NCBI GenBank assembly: GCA_041393395.1
Contig: JAWKKG010000006.1
Coordinates: 1 to 64,000 of the forward strand
DNA from: JAGQIB01 sp041393395
GTDB taxonomy: Bacteria; ARS69
Direction of reading: 5' to 3'
DNA: 64,000 nucleotides
Positions 46,214 through 54,074 of the stretch are shown piece by piece; the stretch's first letter is position 1, and the number at the start of each line of letters is the position of its first letter. The translations under genes and the position numbers were made by a program. The notes under the pieces were generated by a model. The model did not search any database. It worked only from the letters and a program-made list of their open reading frames with translations, and was not told where the DNA came from.

Positions 46214-46948
46214 ATGCTCGTCCAGAGACGCGCCGGATCACTCCGACTGATCCGCCAGAACGACCACGGGCTGCTCACGGGCCGGCTCGCGCAGGAGTGG
46301 ATCGGCTTCGGGGCGCCCGCGCCGCTCGCGTTCCCGGACGTGCTCGCGATCGCGCTGCACGACCTCGCGTGGGCCGAGGCCGACCGCGAGCCCGTGTTCG
46401 ATCCGGCGACGGGCGGCGTCCGCTCCTTCCGCGACTGGACGGATCCCGAGCGGGAGCCGATGCAGTCGGCCGGGCTCGATCTCGTGGAACGCCTGTCGCC
46501 GCGCGCCGCGCTGATCGGGAGCCTGCACTACGCGCGCTTTCTCGATCCGGAGGAGTATCCCGCGTACGCGCGCCGCGAGGGCGAACGACGCGCGCGCACA
46601 CGGGTGGAGCTCGATCTCGCGGAAGACGACGCGATCGTGGAGCGGACCCGCGGGCTGCTCGTGCACCTCGATCTCGTGTCACTCCTGCTCTGTCTCGGCG
46701 ATCCGGGCGCGCTGGATCCGCCGGACTGGCTGGCGCCGCGAATCGAGACGTCGGCTCCGGCGCCCTACTCGCTCGCATGGCGCAGCGAGCGGGAAGTCGC
46801 GTGCGACCCTTTTCCGTTCCGGGCGGAGTTCGAGGTCGCGTGCCCGTACCGCGAGATCGCGGCGCCGCTCGCGTCCGCCGGGGACCTGCGGGCCGCGTGG
46901 CGGTCCGCCGCCCCGCGGTTTCTCTCGGTCCGGATCACCCGGGGCTGA
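46214..46948 (+). CDS. DUF3891 family protein
   Basis: 244 aa. The N-terminus (QNDHGLLTGRLAQEW), AIALHDLAW with the 'HD' pair, the 'FRDW' segment and SLHYARFL match DUF3891, a family with conserved histidines and unknown function; the spacing suggests an HD-like helical metal site. ATG at 46214 has GGAGAAG upstream. Stands alone behind its own promoter. Confidence 0.82.
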   Translation: MLVQRRAGSLRLIRQNDHGLLTGRLAQEWIGFGAPAPLAFPDVLAIALHDLAWAEADREPVFDPATGGVRSFRDWTDPEREPMQSAGLDLVERLSPRAALIGSLHYARFLDPEEYPAYARREGERRARTRVELDLAEDDAIVERTRGLLVHLDLVSLLLCLGDPGALDPPDWLAPRIETSAPAPYSLAWRSEREVACDPFPFRAEFEVACPYREIAAPLASAGDLRAAWRSAAPRFLSVRITRG

Positions 46949-47022
46949 CCGATCGGCGCGACGCGGTCGAACCGGTGCGCGGCCCCGTGCTAGCCTCGGG
47001 AATCCCGAACCCGGAGGCCCCC

Positions 47023-49377
47023 GTGCGCCAGCTCCTGATCGCGGTCTCGTTCCTCGCGGCGATCCCCGCGGCCGCTGCCCCGATCCGTCTCGCGTCGTAC
47101 GAGTTCGACCCGCCGCTGGACGGACTCCCGGCGATCTCCGCGGAACTCACTCGCCCGACTCCCGCCGCGGACGCGGAGGCGAACTGGATCGTTCAGCTCG
47201 AGGGCCCGGTGTCGCCGGCCGCCCGCGCCGACGTGGCCGCAGCCGCCGATGTTCTCGGCTACCTGCCGGATCACGCGTTTCTCGTGCGCGCGCGCGCAAA
47301 CGATCTCTCGCGGCTCGCGAACGAACCGTCCGTACGCTGGATCGGCGACTGGCAGCCCGCGTACAAGCTGTCGCCCACGATCGGCCGGATCGTCCGCGAG
47401 CATCCCGAGGCGGCGACGTCTCCCGTGCGTCCGTTCCTCGTGTGGACCGCCGGGGATCGGCTCGCGGCGGCGGCGGACCTCGAGTCCGCCGGCGCGACGA
47501 TCGACGACGAACACCTGCGGGGTGCCGGCGCTCGCTTCGCGGTGCGGATGGACCCCGCCGACGTCGAGACGCTCGCGCGCTTCGAGAGCGTCCTCTGGAT
47601 CGAGGAGATTCCGGAGTTCCGGGTATGGAACGATCGGACCACCTGGGTCGCGCAGTCGAACGTGACGAATCAGTTCCCGGTGTGGAACTGGAACCTGCAC
47701 GGCGAGGGACAGATCGCCTGCGTGATGGACTCCGGCCTCGACTACAACTCGTGCTGGTTCCGTGATCCCGGCCTCGCGCCCGGGCCCTCGCACCGCAAGG
47801 TGATCTCGTACACCACGTGGGGCGGCTCGGCCTACGACGGATGCTCGAACGGACACGGCACGCACGTGTGCGGCACGCTCGCGGGGGACCAGAGCTACGT
47901 GAATCCGGGCGTGACGACGGCGAACGGCCTCGCGTACGGCGCGAAGCTGATGCTGCAGGACATCGGGGCGGACGACTTCTTCTCGTGCCTCCTCGGATTC
48001 GTCAACGTGCCGGCCGACCTGTCCGCCGCGTACGACGCGGCCGTGGCCGGCGGCGCGCACGTCCACTCGAACAGCTGGGGCTCCACCTCGAACTCGTACG
48101 ACGGCTACGCGAACGACGTGGACGACGCGATGTGGCGACACCCCGACTTCCTCGTGGTTTTCGCGGCGGGGAACTCCGGTCCCGGCGCGTCGACGGTGGG
48201 CTCGCCAGGGACCGCGAAGAACTGCGTGACCGTGGGCGCCACGCGCCAGACTCCGAACCAGGAGCAGATGGCGAGCTACTCGAGCCGCGGCCCGACGTCC
48301 GACTCGCGCTACAAGCCGACCGTCACGTTGCCGGGCGGCGACGACACGCTCGCGATCACGTCGGCGGACAACAACACCGGGAACCCGCCTTCCAACACCT
48401 GCGCGTCGGTCGGCTTTCCGTTCTACGGAACCTCGATGGCGACGCCCGCCGTCTCGGCGTCCGCGTTGCTGGTTCGCCAGTACTTCGAGCAGGGCTTCTA
48501 TCCGTACGGCGGCGTCCTCCCCTCTCCGCGCGACGTGACCACGCCTTCCGCCGCGCTCGTCAAGGCGGTGCTCGTGAACTCCGGCACGGACATGGGCACG
48601 GCGGACATCCCGAATCACAACGAGGGCTTCGGTCGCATCCTGCTCGACGACGCGCTGTACTTCGGATTCGACGACCCCTCCGAGGAGCTGCGCGTGGAGG
48701 ACGAGCGCGGCGGCGTCGACACGGGACAGGTCGCGACGTTCACGTACGGCGTGGAGGCCGGCAGCCCGTTCGAGGTCACGCTCGTGTGGACGGACTTCCC
48801 CGCGACGGCAGGCGCGGGCATCGCGCTCGTGAACGATCTCGACCTCGAGGTCGAGGCCCCGGGCGGCGCGATCTACCGCGGCAACGTCTTCTCGGGCGGC
48901 GAGAGCACGACCGGCGGCACTGCCGATCGCCGCAACGTCGAGGAGGCCGTCCGCGTCTCCGCCCCGGCGGCCGGCGACTGGACGATCCGGGTCCGCGGCT
49001 TCAACGTTCCCTCCGGACCGCAGCCGTTCGCGCTCGTCGCGACCGGCGGTTTCTCGGCCTGGCCGCCCGCCACCGACTCCCCGGACGTGGTCGTCGCGAG
49101 CCCCGCGCTGGATCTCGCGGTGTCTCCGAACCCGGGCCGCGGCCTGACCCGGATCGAGCTCGCGCTGCCCGCCGACTCGCCGGTCGACGTCGAGGTGTTC
49201 GACGTGCGGGGCGCGCACGTCGCCGTGGCCCACTCCGGCGTCCTGCCCGCCGGCCGGAACGCTCTCTCGTGGGACGGCCGCGACGCCTCCGGGCGCGAAG
49301 TCCCCGGCGGCGTGTACTTCGTCCGGGCTCGAACGGAGTCGGAGGTGATCTCCCGGAAGATCACGAGGATCCCGTGA
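47023..49377 (+). CDS. Secreted S8 subtilisin-like protease with FlgD-like Ig tail
   Basis: 784 aa with a signal peptide (LLIAVSFLAAIPAAAA), a ~200-residue pro-region, and a subtilase domain with all three catalytic residues: Asp in VMDSGLD (~235), His in GHGTHVCG (~279) and Ser in GTSMATP (~470); the oxyanion Asn is in AAGNSGPG. Next comes a P-domain-like/jelly-roll segment (VTLVWTDFPATAG, ~590-690), and the end is a FlgD-like Ig domain (VEVFDVRGAHVAV, WDGRDASG, GVYFVRARTE). GTG at 47023 follows GGAGG. It may process secreted or surface proteins such as the other FlgD-Ig proteins here. Confidence 0.92.
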   Translation: MRQLLIAVSFLAAIPAAAAPIRLASYEFDPPLDGLPAISAELTRPTPAADAEANWIVQLEGPVSPAARADVAAAADVLGYLPDHAFLVRARANDLSRLANEPSVRWIGDWQPAYKLSPTIGRIVREHPEAATSPVRPFLVWTAGDRLAAAADLESAGATIDDEHLRGAGARFAVRMDPADVETLARFESVLWIEEIPEFRVWNDRTTWVAQSNVTNQFPVWNWNLHGEGQIACVMDSGLDYNSCWFRDPGLAPGPSHRKVISYTTWGGSAYDGCSNGHGTHVCGTLAGDQSYVNPGVTTANGLAYGAKLMLQDIGADDFFSCLLGFVNVPADLSAAYDAAVAGGAHVHSNSWGSTSNSYDGYANDVDDAMWRHPDFLVVFAAGNSGPGASTVGSPGTAKNCVTVGATRQTPNQEQMASYSSRGPTSDSRYKPTVTLPGGDDTLAITSADNNTGNPPSNTCASVGFPFYGTSMATPAVSASALLVRQYFEQGFYPYGGVLPSPRDVTTPSAALVKAVLVNSGTDMGTADIPNHNEGFGRILLDDALYFGFDDPSEELRVEDERGGVDTGQVATFTYGVEAGSPFEVTLVWTDFPATAGAGIALVNDLDLEVEAPGGAIYRGNVFSGGESTTGGTADRRNVEEAVRVSAPAAGDWTIRVRGFNVPSGPQPFALVATGGFSAWPPATDSPDVVVASPALDLAVSPNPGRGLTRIELALPADSPVDVEVFDVRGAHVAVAHSGVLPAGRNALSWDGRDASGREVPGGVYFVRARTESEVISRKITRIP

Positions 49378-49416
49378 CGTAAAACGCTCGTCACCTCCCT
49401 TGCGTCCGACCGGTTT

Positions 49417-49430
49417 GTACGATATCGTAC
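49417..49430. promoter_or_regulatory. Perfect 14-bp palindrome, likely MarR operator
   Basis: GTACGATATCGTAC is a perfect palindrome 50 bases before the MarR start codon and is AT-rich against a GC-rich background. Size, symmetry and position are those of self-regulated MarR operators. Confidence 0.6.
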
Positions 49431-49479
49431 TTTCCGTGATCGGACCATTTCGCCCGGGGTCGCCGGGACCGAGGAGCCG

Positions 49480-49935
49480 ATGCCCGAGCCGCTGATCTTC
49501 CTGTCGCCGCTGCACAAGGCGACCCGACAGATCGGGACCTACCTCTCGAGCCGGATGGTCGAGCTCGAGCTCGCCGGTTCGGAGGGGCACGTCCTCGCGT
49601 ACCTGGGGAGCTACGCCCCCGTCCCGATCTCGGAGCTGTCCTCCGTGTTCGGGCACCGGAAGTCCACGCTCACGAGCCTGCTCGATCGGCTCGAGGAACG
49701 CGGATTGATCCGGCGGGACGTGCACCCCGAGGACCGGCGCTCGTTCGTGGTCTCGCTGACACCCCGCGGGCGCAAGCTCGCGACCCGGGTTCGCGCCGTG
49801 ACCGAGGAGTTCGAGGCACGGGTGCGGGACGGCGTGACGGCGAAGGACCTCGAGGGATTCCGGCGCGTGATGGATTCGATCGCGAACGTCACTCAGGTGG
49901 AACTGAAGCCGACCCGACAGGAGAAATCCGCATGA
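49480..49935 (+). CDS. MarR family transcriptional regulator
   Basis: 151 aa winged helix-turn-helix: VPISELSSVFGHRKSTLTSLLDRLEERGLIRR is the recognition region, followed by the wing DVHPEDRRSFVVSLT; flanking helices would dimerise. It probably represses its own operon through the palindrome at 49417-49430. Start is ATG with GGAG upstream. ATGA overlap couples it to the DinB gene, so the regulator and the enzyme-like protein respond to one signal. Confidence 0.92.
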   Translation: MPEPLIFLSPLHKATRQIGTYLSSRMVELELAGSEGHVLAYLGSYAPVPISELSSVFGHRKSTLTSLLDRLEERGLIRRDVHPEDRRSFVVSLTPRGRKLATRVRAVTEEFEARVRDGVTAKDLEGFRRVMDSIANVTQVELKPTRQEKSA

Positions 49936-50441
49936 CGACCGGGACGCAGGACGCACTCGCGAAGACGCTGGGAACGCAGTTCGAGTTCACGAATTCGATC
50001 TTCGGCCGCACGACCGAGGGAGTCGATCACGCCAGGAGCCTCGAGTCGCCCGCGAACGGCGGCAACTGCATGAACTGGGTGGCCGGACACATCGTTCGCA
50101 CCCGAAACAGCCTGCTGGACCTGCTCGGGGCCGAGCGGGTCTGGGGCCGGGAGGAAGGCGCGGCGTACGATCGCGGGACGGAGGGTCTGCGCGACGGCGC
50201 CTCGCCGATCGACTTCTCCGCCATCCGCGACGCGATGGAGCGGTCGCACGAACGAACCCGCGCCGCGATCGCCTCCCTCACCCCGGAGCAGCTCCTCGCG
50301 CCGCTGCCCGAGGACCGGAATCCTTTCCAGGTCGACAATCTCGGCGAAATGATCGCTGTGGCGGCATTTCACGAGTCGTATCACGTCGGCCAGCTTGGTA
50401 TCCTCCGGAGGACGCTGGGCCTGCCCGGCGTGATCAAGTAA
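49932..50441 (+). CDS. DinB family (metal-binding four-helix) protein
   Basis: 169 aa. The histidine triad of the DinB/YfiT fold is visible: His in NWVAGHIV (~52) and the pair in FHESYHVGQLG near the C-terminus. The fold binds Ni or Zn and occurs in thiol-dependent S-transferases (bacillithiol, mycothiol) and damage-induced proteins; the co-substrate here is unknown. In the MarR operon by ATGA overlap, followed by two hairpins. Confidence 0.88.
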   Translation: MTTGTQDALAKTLGTQFEFTNSIFGRTTEGVDHARSLESPANGGNCMNWVAGHIVRTRNSLLDLLGAERVWGREEGAAYDRGTEGLRDGASPIDFSAIRDAMERSHERTRAAIASLTPEQLLAPLPEDRNPFQVDNLGEMIAVAAFHESYHVGQLGILRRTLGLPGVIK

Positions 50442-50465
50442 GCGCCGCGGGCCTCGCGGCCGCGA

Positions 50466-50483
50466 CCCGGTGGTGACACCGGG
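50466..50483 (+). terminator. First hairpin after the DinB gene
   Basis: CCCGGTG (50466-50472), loop GTGA, CACCGGG (50477-50483): a perfect 7-bp stem with a tetraloop. No T-run, so it may stabilise the 3' end rather than terminate. Confidence 0.4.
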
Positions 50484-50494
50484 AACGCGCGATC

Positions 50495-50526
50495 GGGCGG
50501 CACTCCCCCGGAGGCCGCCCTTTCGC
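50495..50526 (+). terminator. Rho-independent terminator after MarR-DinB
   Basis: GGGCGGC (50495-50501) pairs with GCCGCCC (50514-50520) and is followed by TTTCG. It lies between the DinB stop and the convergent FlgD-Ig gene and could work in both directions, although the T-run favours the rightward one. Confidence 0.6.
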
Positions 50527-50532
50527 GTGTTC

Positions 50533-50851
50533 GGACCGATCAGTTCACCAGCACGATCCGCTTCCGGTCCGCGAACGCGCCCGCCTCGAACCGCGCGAAG
50601 TACACGCCGGCCGACACGCGCTCCCCGCCGTCCGAGCGGCGATCCCACGAAACACTCTGCCGGCCCGCCGGCTGCGGTCCGTCCACGAGTCGGCGCACGC
50701 GACGGCCCGAGACGTCGTAGATCGTCAGCGATGCCGACTGCGCGGACGGCAGATCGAACGTCAGCCGCGTCTCCGTCGTCGCCGGATTCGGTGATGCGCC
50801 GTGGAACGCGAGCTGCGGGGTAGCGGCCCCGGAGACGTCCGGGGCGTCCGT
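50533..50851. repeat. 319-bp near-identical repeat, copy 1 (C-terminal FlgD-Ig cassette)
   Basis: Matches 53756-54074 over 319 bases with no gaps and about six substitutions counted by eye. It covers the 3' end of the secreted gene at 50540 plus seven bases past the stop. The ~103 encoded residues (TDAPDVSGAATPQL to KRIVLVN) are identical in both copies, while the DNA upstream has diverged. Confidence 0.9.
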
Positions 50852-53260
50852 TGCCGCCGGTGCCCAGGTCAAGTCGTACCGCGCCGCATCCGCATCGCCG
50901 CCCGTCGTCCGGTAGACCACGATCGGGTGCCAGCCCGTCACCGTGGCCGTAAACGTCATCGCGTCCGTGTCGTCGCTCACCGGGACCGAGGCCGCGAGCG
51001 CGCTCGCTCGCGAGGAGATCGTCCCGGGTTCGCCGGGGAAGATCCGCACCGCGAGATCGGCCGTGCCCACGGTCCGTTCCAGCGAGAACGAGATCGTCTC
51101 CCCCGCGTTCAGGAACGCTTCGTACACGTCCGCGAGTCGGTTCATTGCCAGGGACACGCCCGTGAACGAGCCCTCGTTCCCCGCGTTCCGGTTCTCCGCG
51201 TCGTTCGGATCGATCAGCAGATTCGACCCGCCGCCCGCCGCATCCCAGCGCACGACCTCCGGGTAAAGCACCTCCGGCGTGTTTGCGTAGTGACCCACCA
51301 CGAAGTCCGTCTCGTTCGTTACCTGACCCGAATAACCGATCAGGTTGCTGAACCCGTTCAACGCGTCCGAGTAGTCGTCGTACAGCCAGAGGTCGTAGTC
51401 GTCGCCCTCGGTGCGGCCCGCGCTCGCGATCACCCACGCGTAGCTCGGCGTGCGGTGATACTCGAAACCGTCACCGCTCGGATTCGCCACGAGACCGAAG
51501 CATGCGTTCGGCGGAGCGATCCGGTTCAGCGGCGACGCGTCGTTGATGAGGGCCGGACTCCACACGTACTGCGAGGCCGACACGTTGTTCGCCTCGTCCG
51601 ACTCCGGAAGCTCATCGTTCGGATCCGCGATTGCGGTGAGGCAGTGCCGCCCTCCCCGCACGAAGACCGGATCCGGATTGTGGAAGACGTGGTTCGTGAG
51701 CGGCAGGTCACCGTCGGAGAAGATCTCGGTCTGCAGCACCTCCTCGAGGTCGAGCCGGAGATCGGCGCGCCAGATCGGTACGGCGTTCGGCCCGCCCTGG
51801 TATACGGACCAGTTCACGAACGACTCCTCGGTGTTCCCGATCAGCTCGAAGCCGGTCGGGTCCGGCGGGTCGATCGTGTAGAAGGGGATCGGGACGGCGA
51901 CGTCGTACCAATCCACCGGCGTCGAGAACAAGACGTCCGAGCGGGTCGCGGCTTGCTGGACCGCCACGGTGTGGGTCGTGCCCGTGAACGGCGGCAGTTG
52001 GGCGTCGTAGCAGCACACGATCCGATTCAGGCCCGAGGAAGCGACTTGCCGCGTCCCACCGCTTTCATCAACCCTGTCTGCACGTCGCTCCGGCACGAGA
52101 ACAACACCGGCGGCAGGGGTCGCTCTCGTGCCGGCCGGACTCAGAACGTGGAGGAGCATGTGGATGTCGGTTGAGGGAGTAAGGAAACCGTCCTCCAGGA
52201 GCGCAACGTCGCCAGCGTCCGTCTCTGTCGCACCCCACACGAACTCGGACCCGATCGTGTGTCCCCATACCACGTGTCCGATCGAATCGAGATGAGTGAT
52301 CCTCGCCCCCCCAGCGAATCGGAGGCCGGTGATGACGGTCGCCCCCCCGTCGGGGTGGCTCATCAGGGCGGCTCGCAAGGCGCCAGTCGGAGTCGATGAG
52401 TACACGGCCACACCCTCCGCGGGCCAGCCCGGGAAGACCTGCCCGTCCAGGCCGCACCGGTGAATGATCGTGGACTCCTCCCGAGCCGTGGCGAAGTACG
52501 CGGATCCGCCCGGACCCGGCAGCGCGGCGGCCACTCTGCCCGTCCCGAGTGTGAAGCCGTCGGGGGGCCAACCGGGTGCGACGGCCCCCGCCTCGGTGAA
52601 GCGCATCACGATGGCATCATTCCAATCGTCATCCCAGCAGCAGCCGACGTAGACTCCCCCCGCCCCATCGGAGGCCGCAGCGCCCCACACGCAGTTCGTG
52701 AACCACGGAGAAACAGGGATACCGGAGCCCCACAGCAACGTCCCGCCGGTGGAGATCTTGTGGAGGGGATCGTCGAAGACGAAGAGATCCCCCGCGTCGT
52801 CGACCGTAGGGCGGGCGAGGTCTACTCCGATCATTTCCAAGCCGGCGGGCGGCCACCCGAGGGCTGGCGTGCCGCCGATCGTGAGCCGTTGCGCGAGATC
52901 TGAACCCTGAAACCCCGTAGGATCCCAGAGCGCGTAGAGGCCGCCGGTTCCGTCCGGAACGGCGATTGGAGTCCACTCATCCGTGTCCAGAGGAGTTCCC
53001 AAGAGAACGCCACCCGATGCCCAGGTCACGACTCCGGAGTTCGAGACGTGCTGCACTCGCAAGGAATCCGAGCGCTCCCACAGGCCATAGCATCCGCCCG
53101 TGCCGTCTCCGACGACGCCCCAGCTGATCGGCGGATCGCTTCCAGGATTGGGAACCTCGTCGATCACGACCCCGTTCGTCCCCCAGTTCCCACGCGCTCC
53201 GGGCACGGCGAGGGGTGAGAGCGTCGCCGCGAGCAGGAGCATGAGACTCGTCCGCTTCAT
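50540..53260 (-). CDS. Secreted protein with CARDB-like and FlgD-like Ig domains (module copy 1, large protein)
   Basis: 906 aa with signal peptide (SLMLLLAATLSPLAVPGARG). Residues ~25-400 contain propeller-like strands with repeating 'GxxPGWPxxG' and 'DGxGGxY' motifs. Residues ~560-640 hold a CARDB-like domain (VRGGRHCLTAIAD ... ESDEANNV), followed by a jelly-roll-like region with DYDLWLYDDYSD. The last 103 residues are the FlgD-like Ig cassette shared with the gene at 53763. No enzyme motif. ATG at 53260 overlaps the stop of the small gene before it (ATGA). Probably surface-anchored; ligand unknown. Confidence 0.83.
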   Translation of the reverse strand: MKRTSLMLLLAATLSPLAVPGARGNWGTNGVVIDEVPNPGSDPPISWGVVGDGTGGCYGLWERSDSLRVQHVSNSGVVTWASGGVLLGTPLDTDEWTPIAVPDGTGGLYALWDPTGFQGSDLAQRLTIGGTPALGWPPAGLEMIGVDLARPTVDDAGDLFVFDDPLHKISTGGTLLWGSGIPVSPWFTNCVWGAAASDGAGGVYVGCCWDDDWNDAIVMRFTEAGAVAPGWPPDGFTLGTGRVAAALPGPGGSAYFATAREESTIIHRCGLDGQVFPGWPAEGVAVYSSTPTGALRAALMSHPDGGATVITGLRFAGGARITHLDSIGHVVWGHTIGSEFVWGATETDAGDVALLEDGFLTPSTDIHMLLHVLSPAGTRATPAAGVVLVPERRADRVDESGGTRQVASSGLNRIVCCYDAQLPPFTGTTHTVAVQQAATRSDVLFSTPVDWYDVAVPIPFYTIDPPDPTGFELIGNTEESFVNWSVYQGGPNAVPIWRADLRLDLEEVLQTEIFSDGDLPLTNHVFHNPDPVFVRGGRHCLTAIADPNDELPESDEANNVSASQYVWSPALINDASPLNRIAPPNACFGLVANPSGDGFEYHRTPSYAWVIASAGRTEGDDYDLWLYDDYSDALNGFSNLIGYSGQVTNETDFVVGHYANTPEVLYPEVVRWDAAGGGSNLLIDPNDAENRNAGNEGSFTGVSLAMNRLADVYEAFLNAGETISFSLERTVGTADLAVRIFPGEPGTISSRASALAASVPVSDDTDAMTFTATVTGWHPIVVYRTTGGDADAARYDLTWAPAATDAPDVSGAATPQLAFHGASPNPATTETRLTFDLPSAQSASLTIYDVSGRRVRRLVDGPQPAGRQSVSWDRRSDGGERVSAGVYFARFEAGAFADRKRIVLVN

Positions 53261-53592
53261 CGGACCACCTCCCGCTTCTCGAACGTCTGTTCGATGGGCG
53301 CTTCGTTCCGACTCGGATGTTCGAAGCGCTCCTTCGCCAATCGCGCCTGCTCCGCAGTCCGCAGGTCTCCGCGGGCCGTCGCCTCCGCTGCGAGGGCGTC
53401 CAGCGTGCGAAGGTAGACGTCGCCCTTGTTTCGTTCGGCGGCCCGTTCCGCTGCGAGGCGCCCCGCTCCGTCCGGCTCCCGGCGAGCTTCCGCCGCCGCC
53501 CGCGTGAGACCGAGCGCCGCGACCGATCCGAGCAGGCCGATGAGCCCGAGCAAGGCGAGTCCCTGCCGGATCGTATACTTGTGGCGTTTCAT
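53257..53592 (-). CDS. Small membrane-anchored helical protein (module copy 1, small protein)
   Basis: 111 aa. One N-terminal hydrophobic helix (LALLGLIGLLGSVAALGL) and a charged, Ala-rich helical remainder (LDALAAEATARGDLRTAEQA, ending FEKREVVR). It is homologous to the small protein at 56639-57094, which shares the pattern L..LAA.ATA.GDL.TA and a C-terminal 'FEK'. ATG at 53592 follows GGGAGGG. Coupled to the large secreted gene by ATGA, so it may help export or anchor the partner. Family not recognised. Confidence 0.75.
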   Translation of the reverse strand: MKRHKYTIRQGLALLGLIGLLGSVAALGLTRAAAEARREPDGAGRLAAERAAERNKGDVYLRTLDALAAEATARGDLRTAEQARLAKERFEHPSRNEAPIEQTFEKREVVR

Positions 53593-53704
53593 GAAGTCCC
53601 TCCCGATGGCGGAAGCCGTCCGCTCCCGTCGCCGTGCAGAACGAGATCCACTCGAAGGCGGGGACATTGCGGGGCATCCGGACGGCGTTGCTTCCCAGCA
53701 GAAC

Positions 53705-53730
53705 GGGGCGGCCCCGAAGGAAGCCGCCCC
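53705..53730 (-). terminator. Hairpin between the two secreted modules
   Basis: GGGGCGGC (53705-53712) pairs perfectly with GCCGCCCC (53723-53730), 8-bp stem and ten-base loop, 33 bases 3' of the stop of the leftward gene at 53763. The arms resemble the hairpin at 50495-50520. Only a broken T-rich tract follows on the minus strand. Confidence 0.5.
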
Positions 53731-53755
53731 CCACGCCGGATCTGCGCGTTGCCCG

Positions 53756-54074
53756 GGACCGATCAGTTCACCAGCACGATCCGCTTCCGGTCCGCGAACG
53801 CGCCCGCCTCGAACCGCGCGAAGTACACGCCGGCCGACACGCGCTCCCCGCCGTCCGAGCGGCGATCCCACGAAACACTCTGCCGGCCCGCCGGCTGCGG
53901 TCCGTCCACGAGTCGGCGCACGCGGCGACCGGAGACGTCGTAGATCGTCAGCGACGCCGACTGCGCGGACGGCAGATCGAACGTCAGCCGCGTCTCCGTC
54001 GTCGCCGGATTCGGCGATGCGCCGTGGAACGCGAGCTGCGGGGTCGCGGCCCCGGAGACGTCCGGGGCGTCCGT
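53756..54074. repeat. 319-bp near-identical repeat, copy 2 (C-terminal FlgD-Ig cassette)
   Basis: Second copy of the cassette at 50533-50851, in the same orientation 3.2 kb away. It encodes exactly the same 103 C-terminal residues. Confidence 0.9.

Noticed and set aside
49390..49412. A third possible copy of the shared element (GTCACCTC ... GCGTCCG) upstream of marR
   Set aside because: The spacing is two bases shorter, the first and last blocks are missing, and a better explanation (the palindrome operator) lies next to it.
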